Assembly: GCF_001584615.1 (NCBI RefSeq)
Contig: NZ_LQQC01000010.1
Location: 310,001 to 374,000, forward strand
Direction: 5' to 3'
DNA from: Brevibacterium ravenspurgense
GTDB taxonomy: Bacteria; Actinomycetota; Actinomycetes; Actinomycetales; Brevibacteriaceae
Length of the DNA stretch: 64,000 nt
Part shown: positions 60,744 to 64,000 of the stretch, piece by piece
Position numbering within the stretch: position 1 is the stretch's first letter
How the letters are laid out: each line of letters opens with the position of its first letter
The notes under the pieces: model-generated
What the model was told of the DNA's origin: nothing
What the model saw: only the letters and a program-made list of their open reading frames with translations
The model's database searches: none
Position numbers and translations under genes: made by a program

Positions 60744-62999
60744 TCAGCGGCGAATCCGCTTGACCACGGACTCGATGTCGGAGCCGAAGGTCGATTCAGC
60801 AGCAACATAGGTCCACGTTGACGACGGGCGCTTCATTCCGACGGCAGGAAGGTCGACCCCATCAGAGGTGAATTCGACTTCCTCGAGCACGTCCTCGGTG
60901 CTTGCCATGACGTCTGACCAGAACTGGCTGAACTGAGCCATGGATTCCTTGTTGAACGCTTCGTGCGGACGTTCTTTTGCCAGTGTGCGCAGGTGAATGC
61001 CTTCACGCAGATCATTCAGAAACGCCAGGTGGGCAACCCAGCGGTCGTCGATCTGGAACAGGAGAATATCGCGCAGCGCCTCACGAACAGCGCCGTCGCC
61101 TGCGGACTTGACATCGTCACGGTCTCTGACTTTCTCCAGCAGCTCATCAATGCCGTAGTCCTCCGTGAGCACAGCCTCGCGGCGGCTGAGCACCTGTTTG
61201 CGCTGCTTCGACATGAGGTCGTTGAAGCGCCTGGTGTCACGGTGGACGCCGGTGTTTTCACCTTCAGCCATGCGCTGGGCGTGTTCGACCAGTTGGGCCG
61301 CTTTGCGCGACTGGATGAAGCCGGTTTCGTCGCCGTCTTCCACAAAGCGCTGGATTTCGGGAACGCGGGTGAGCAGTTCGTCTTCCAGGCTGGTGAAGAA
61401 GACTGATGTTCCCGGGTCGCCCTGGCGGCCGGAGCGTCCGCGCAGCTGATCGTCTAGACGTGATGAGTCATAGCGGCCAGCGCCGATGACGAGCAGACCG
61501 CCCGCGTCGCGTGCCTCGTCGTCAGCTAGGCGAATATCGGTTCCGCGGCCTGCCATCTGGGTAGAGACGGTGACAGCGCCGGATTCACCGGCCCGGGCAA
61601 TGATGTCTGCTTCGCGTGAATCGTCTTTGGCGTTGAGAACCCTGACCTCGACTCCGCGCTGCTTGAGCCTGTGCGCGAGGCTTTCGGATTCAGCAACCGA
61701 ACGGGTGCCGATCAGGATCGGCCGACCTTCGCGGTGCTCTTCGAGAACCTGGTCGACAATAGCCCGCTCTTTGGACTCCTGGTACGTGTACAGGCGATCT
61801 GGCTCATCAATACGGATGACGTCCTCGTTGGGCTCAACAGCACTGATTTCGAGGTCGTAGAACTCTTTGAGGTCATCGCCGACGGCCAGCGCAGTACCCG
61901 TCATACCGCACACGGTGCTGTAGGTCTGGATGAGCTCTTCGACTGTCATCTGGTCGAGAATTTCACCGGATGACGACGTTGTCAGGCCTTCCTTGGCTTC
62001 AACGGCGGCCTGCAGGCCATCTGGCCAACGCTGCAGGTCAGCAACGCGGCCTCGGGAATCCGAAATCAGCTTGATGCTGCCGTCAACAACGAGGTAGTCG
62101 ACATCCCGGTGGACAACGGCCAGTGCGTACAGGGCGAGGTTGACCGCGGCCAGCGTTTCCGCATCGTCACCGTATAGGTCCACGCCAAGGGCTTCTTCGA
62201 CGGCGTCGATGCCGGCTTCCGTCAGGGACACAGCGGTGCGATCGTGAGACAGTTCGTAGTGCTTGCCGGCCTCCAGCCCGGCAACAAGGCGCGTGATCTC
62301 GGCATCGACCTGCTCGACGCTTGCGGTGCCGGCCAAAACCAGCGGGACCCTCGCCTCGTCAATGAGAACCGAGTCGGCCTCGTCGACGATCACGACATCA
62401 CGCTGGGCAATGCGGGGCTTCTGGCCCTGAGTGAGGAAACGGTCGCGCAGAGTGTCAAAGCCGACTTCCTGCACCGAGGCGTACACGACTTCCTGCGTGT
62501 AGGACTTTCGGCGAGACTCTTCCGAATCAGATTCGCCCACCGATGCTGCGGTCACACCCAGCAGGTCGAACAGGGGACGCATCCACTCGACGTCACGGGC
62601 GGCCAGGTAGTCGTTGACGCTCACCACGTGAACGGTGCGGCCCTGAAGCGCGTAGCCGGCTGCAGCCATCGCGCCGACAAGGGTCTTGCCTTCACCCGTG
62701 AGCATCTGCACGACCATGCCGTCGAGCAAGCCGATGAGGCCTTTCAGCTGTGTGAAGTAGGGCCGTTCGCCCAGCGCCCGGTCAGCAGCTTCTCGCACAA
62801 GCGCCGCGTAGCGGGTGAGTGATTCGCGGCGGTCCTCCAGGGTGAACAGCTTCGCTGCGGTTTCTGCCAGTTCTTCATCCGGCAGATCCGCGTACTCATC
62901 GCCGTAGCGATCGAGGTCGTTCTGGGCTTTTGCGAACCAGCCGACGCGTTTGTCTGCCTGCGCTCCGGGGCGGCCCAGCAGTCGGTCGAAAAAGCCCAT
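60744..62999 (-). CDS. secA2: accessory Sec ATPase SecA2
   Basis: A 751-residue preprotein translocase ATPase. Motifs are QMLTGEGKT (Walker A, about residues 88-96), VIVDEADSVLIDEARVPLVL (Walker B and DEAD box), SDRGR-like SDSRGRVAD, MAGRGTDI and QLRGRSGRQGDPG. It lacks the long C-terminal linker and zinc-binding tail (CxCxSGxxxxxCH) of SecA1, which with the short length identifies SecA2. ATG 62999 has GAGAGGAA upstream. SecA2 exports a small subset of proteins through SecYEG; no accessory secY is present here. Confidence 0.92.
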   Translation of the reverse strand: MGFFDRLLGRPGAQADKRVGWFAKAQNDLDRYGDEYADLPDEELAETAAKLFTLEDRRESLTRYAALVREAADRALGERPYFTQLKGLIGLLDGMVVQMLTGEGKTLVGAMAAAGYALQGRTVHVVSVNDYLAARDVEWMRPLFDLLGVTAASVGESDSEESRRKSYTQEVVYASVQEVGFDTLRDRFLTQGQKPRIAQRDVVIVDEADSVLIDEARVPLVLAGTASVEQVDAEITRLVAGLEAGKHYELSHDRTAVSLTEAGIDAVEEALGVDLYGDDAETLAAVNLALYALAVVHRDVDYLVVDGSIKLISDSRGRVADLQRWPDGLQAAVEAKEGLTTSSSGEILDQMTVEELIQTYSTVCGMTGTALAVGDDLKEFYDLEISAVEPNEDVIRIDEPDRLYTYQESKERAIVDQVLEEHREGRPILIGTRSVAESESLAHRLKQRGVEVRVLNAKDDSREADIIARAGESGAVTVSTQMAGRGTDIRLADDEARDAGGLLVIGAGRYDSSRLDDQLRGRSGRQGDPGTSVFFTSLEDELLTRVPEIQRFVEDGDETGFIQSRKAAQLVEHAQRMAEGENTGVHRDTRRFNDLMSKQRKQVLSRREAVLTEDYGIDELLEKVRDRDDVKSAGDGAVREALRDILLFQIDDRWVAHLAFLNDLREGIHLRTLAKERPHEAFNKESMAQFSQFWSDVMASTEDVLEEVEFTSDGVDLPAVGMKRPSSTWTYVAAESTFGSDIESVVKRIRR

Positions 63000-63016
63000 A
63001 GTCGTTCCTCTCAGCT

Positions 63017-63970
63017 TTAGATTTCCAGAGGCCAATCGGGGTTTATCGTAGCGTGGCGCCCTTTGGAACGCAGAAACTCTTCTAGATCAGCTGCCTGTGC
63101 GCGCTTCCATTCGATCTGTGCTGCGTGCAGCTCTTCGCCCGATCCAGAAGCCAGCAGCTGATGTTTGTCCGCCATGGCCCACAGAATGCAGCCGGCGGCA
63201 GTCGCATCGGCCAGAGCGTCGTGGTGGTTGTCCAGCTCGACGCCCCACACGGTACACAGGTCTGCGAGCGTCCGCTTGCCCCTGCGGAAACGGTCCACTT
63301 CCCGATCAAGGACCAGGGTGTCGAAGATCGGCGGCAGAACATCGGCAACGGGTGTGGGAAGTCCCAAGCGGCGGCGTTCAGCTTCGAGCACCGTGAGGTC
63401 GTAGACGATGTTGTGTCCGACAACGCTGCCGCCGCGGCGGCGAATGTTCTCAAGGCAGGCGATCACTTCGGCAACAACGGCGGTGCGGTCTGCTCCGTGC
63501 TTACGCGCGTAGTCACTGGTGATGCCGTGCACGCTGCTCGCGGCCTCGGGAATCTCAATTCCCGGATCGGCCAGCCACGTGCGGATCTCCAGCGGCTCGA
63601 TGCCGCCTTCAACCTTGCCCAGGCGCACACAGGCGGCCGTGACGATGTGCACGGTGTGCGGGTCCAGTCCTGTGGTTTCGAGATCGAAACCCCACAGTTC
63701 GGACGTGGTCCAGGACGGGCCCGTGAAGGCGGGGAGCTGGTTCTTGCTCACCCGTCGGTCAGCAGCCGGCGAGGGGCCTGCGGGTGTCGGCGGCACCTCG
63801 CCACCCAGTGTCTTCAGAAGGCGGGCAACGGCCCGGTCTGTGCTCCACTGGGTGCCGAATGCTCGCAGTGCTTCGCGGTTCATGCGCTGCGGCACCGCCG
63901 CGGCATCCTGGGCGGCGTACAGGACGTCGAGGTCTTCTAGAACCGTCATGACCTTTTCGGCTCGGCGCAC
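63017..63970 (-). CDS. DEDDh 3'-5' exonuclease (DNA polymerase III epsilon-like), may extend past the right edge
   Basis: At least 317 residues. An N-terminal region of 90 residues precedes the exonuclease domain: motif I FDLETTGLD (about residues 95-103), motif II HNIVYDLTVL (about 190-199) and motif III NHHDALADATAA (about 257-268), giving the D-E-D-h-D set. A helical tail follows. The GTG at 63970 is one possible start and ATG 63949 another; the frame is still open at base 64000, so the true start may lie outside. It is 17 bases upstream of secA2 on the same strand. Confidence 0.85.
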   Translation of the reverse strand: MRRAEKVMTVLEDLDVLYAAQDAAAVPQRMNREALRAFGTQWSTDRAVARLLKTLGGEVPPTPAGPSPAADRRVSKNQLPAFTGPSWTTSELWGFDLETTGLDPHTVHIVTAACVRLGKVEGGIEPLEIRTWLADPGIEIPEAASSVHGITSDYARKHGADRTAVVAEVIACLENIRRRGGSVVGHNIVYDLTVLEAERRRLGLPTPVADVLPPIFDTLVLDREVDRFRRGKRTLADLCTVWGVELDNHHDALADATAAGCILWAMADKHQLLASGSGEELHAAQIEWKRAQAADLEEFLRSKGRHATINPDWPLEI

Positions 63971-64000
63971 TGCGTCTTCGTTCTCTAGGAGAGCTGCAGC

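Overview
The window is a dense, high-GC actinobacterial chromosome segment. The Pup-proteasome locus, mycothiol ligase MshC, WhiB-free but Mycobacterium-like mutasome genes (imuA'-imuB-dnaE2), a FabG-FabI pair, a C-minus ribosomal protein L31 and frequent GTG/TTG starts all point to Actinomycetes. The gene order (ABC transporter, sufR, suf operon with a Rieske ferredoxin; SURF1/DUF3099/fabG/fabI/sixA/serB; mshC to trmI; arc-dop-pup-prcBA-pafA-FKBP-pafBC-tatAC-helY) resembles Micrococcales, possibly a Brevibacterium-like lineage; that placement is inference from remembered synteny. No prophage, transposon, IS element, CRISPR array or rRNA operon was seen, and no gene-free stretch exceeds 300 bases.

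Layout. 1-1017 (minus): an ABC exporter whose permease runs off the left edge. 1158-5943: the sufR-sufB-sufD-Rieske-sufC-sufT iron-sulfur operon, without sufS or sufU, closed by a strong hairpin. 6006-8326: RNase HI and an ABC-F protein. 8382-9840 (minus): SURF1, a small Cys protein and DUF3099. 9957-11933: fabG, fabI, sixA. 12061-13636 (minus): serB and an unknown gene. 13676-16908: an ABC ATPase, a TSUP permease, a SpoU methyltransferase and a predicted phosphatase. 17084: rpmE2. 17472-18790 (minus): pdxK-like kinase and trmL. 18854-24412: SOS-controlled imuA'-imuB-dnaE2. 24613-27009: metY-metX. 27060-33992: an unknown membrane protein and a fatty-acid oxidation cluster arranged around a TetR divergent promoter. 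34069: tRNA-Leu(GAG), then an unknown protein, an M20 peptidase, a DMT transporter, DUF5703, phosphatase and uppP. 39172-44509: conserved actinobacterial genes including mshC. 44579-60741: site-2 protease, trmI, the complete Pup-proteasome system, two FKBP isomerases, PafBC, TatAC and HelY. 60744-end (minus): SecA2 and an exonuclease.

How the genes work together. ARC unfolds pupylated clients for the PrcAB 20S core; Dop deamidates Pup-GGQ and removes Pup; PafA ligates Pup; PafB and PafC are the WYL regulators encoded downstream. The mutasome operon carries a near-perfect LexA box. The FadE/FadA/FabG4/MaoC set covers the four steps of a beta-oxidation-type cycle. MetX and MetY make homocysteine from homoserine.

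The most noteworthy observations are: (i) a recurring TAnnnT -10 element 6-8 bases before the start codon of about fifteen genes, indicating pervasive leaderless transcription and several compact divergent promoters; (ii) an ARC ATPase that lacks the C-terminal GQYL proteasome-docking motif although prcBA lie beside it; (iii) five helically phased TGAC repeats upstream of metY; (iv) a palindrome over the sufR promoter; and (v) an unknown protein with two homing-endonuclease-associated-repeat-like units next to tRNA-Leu. No wholly new multi-gene system could be substantiated.
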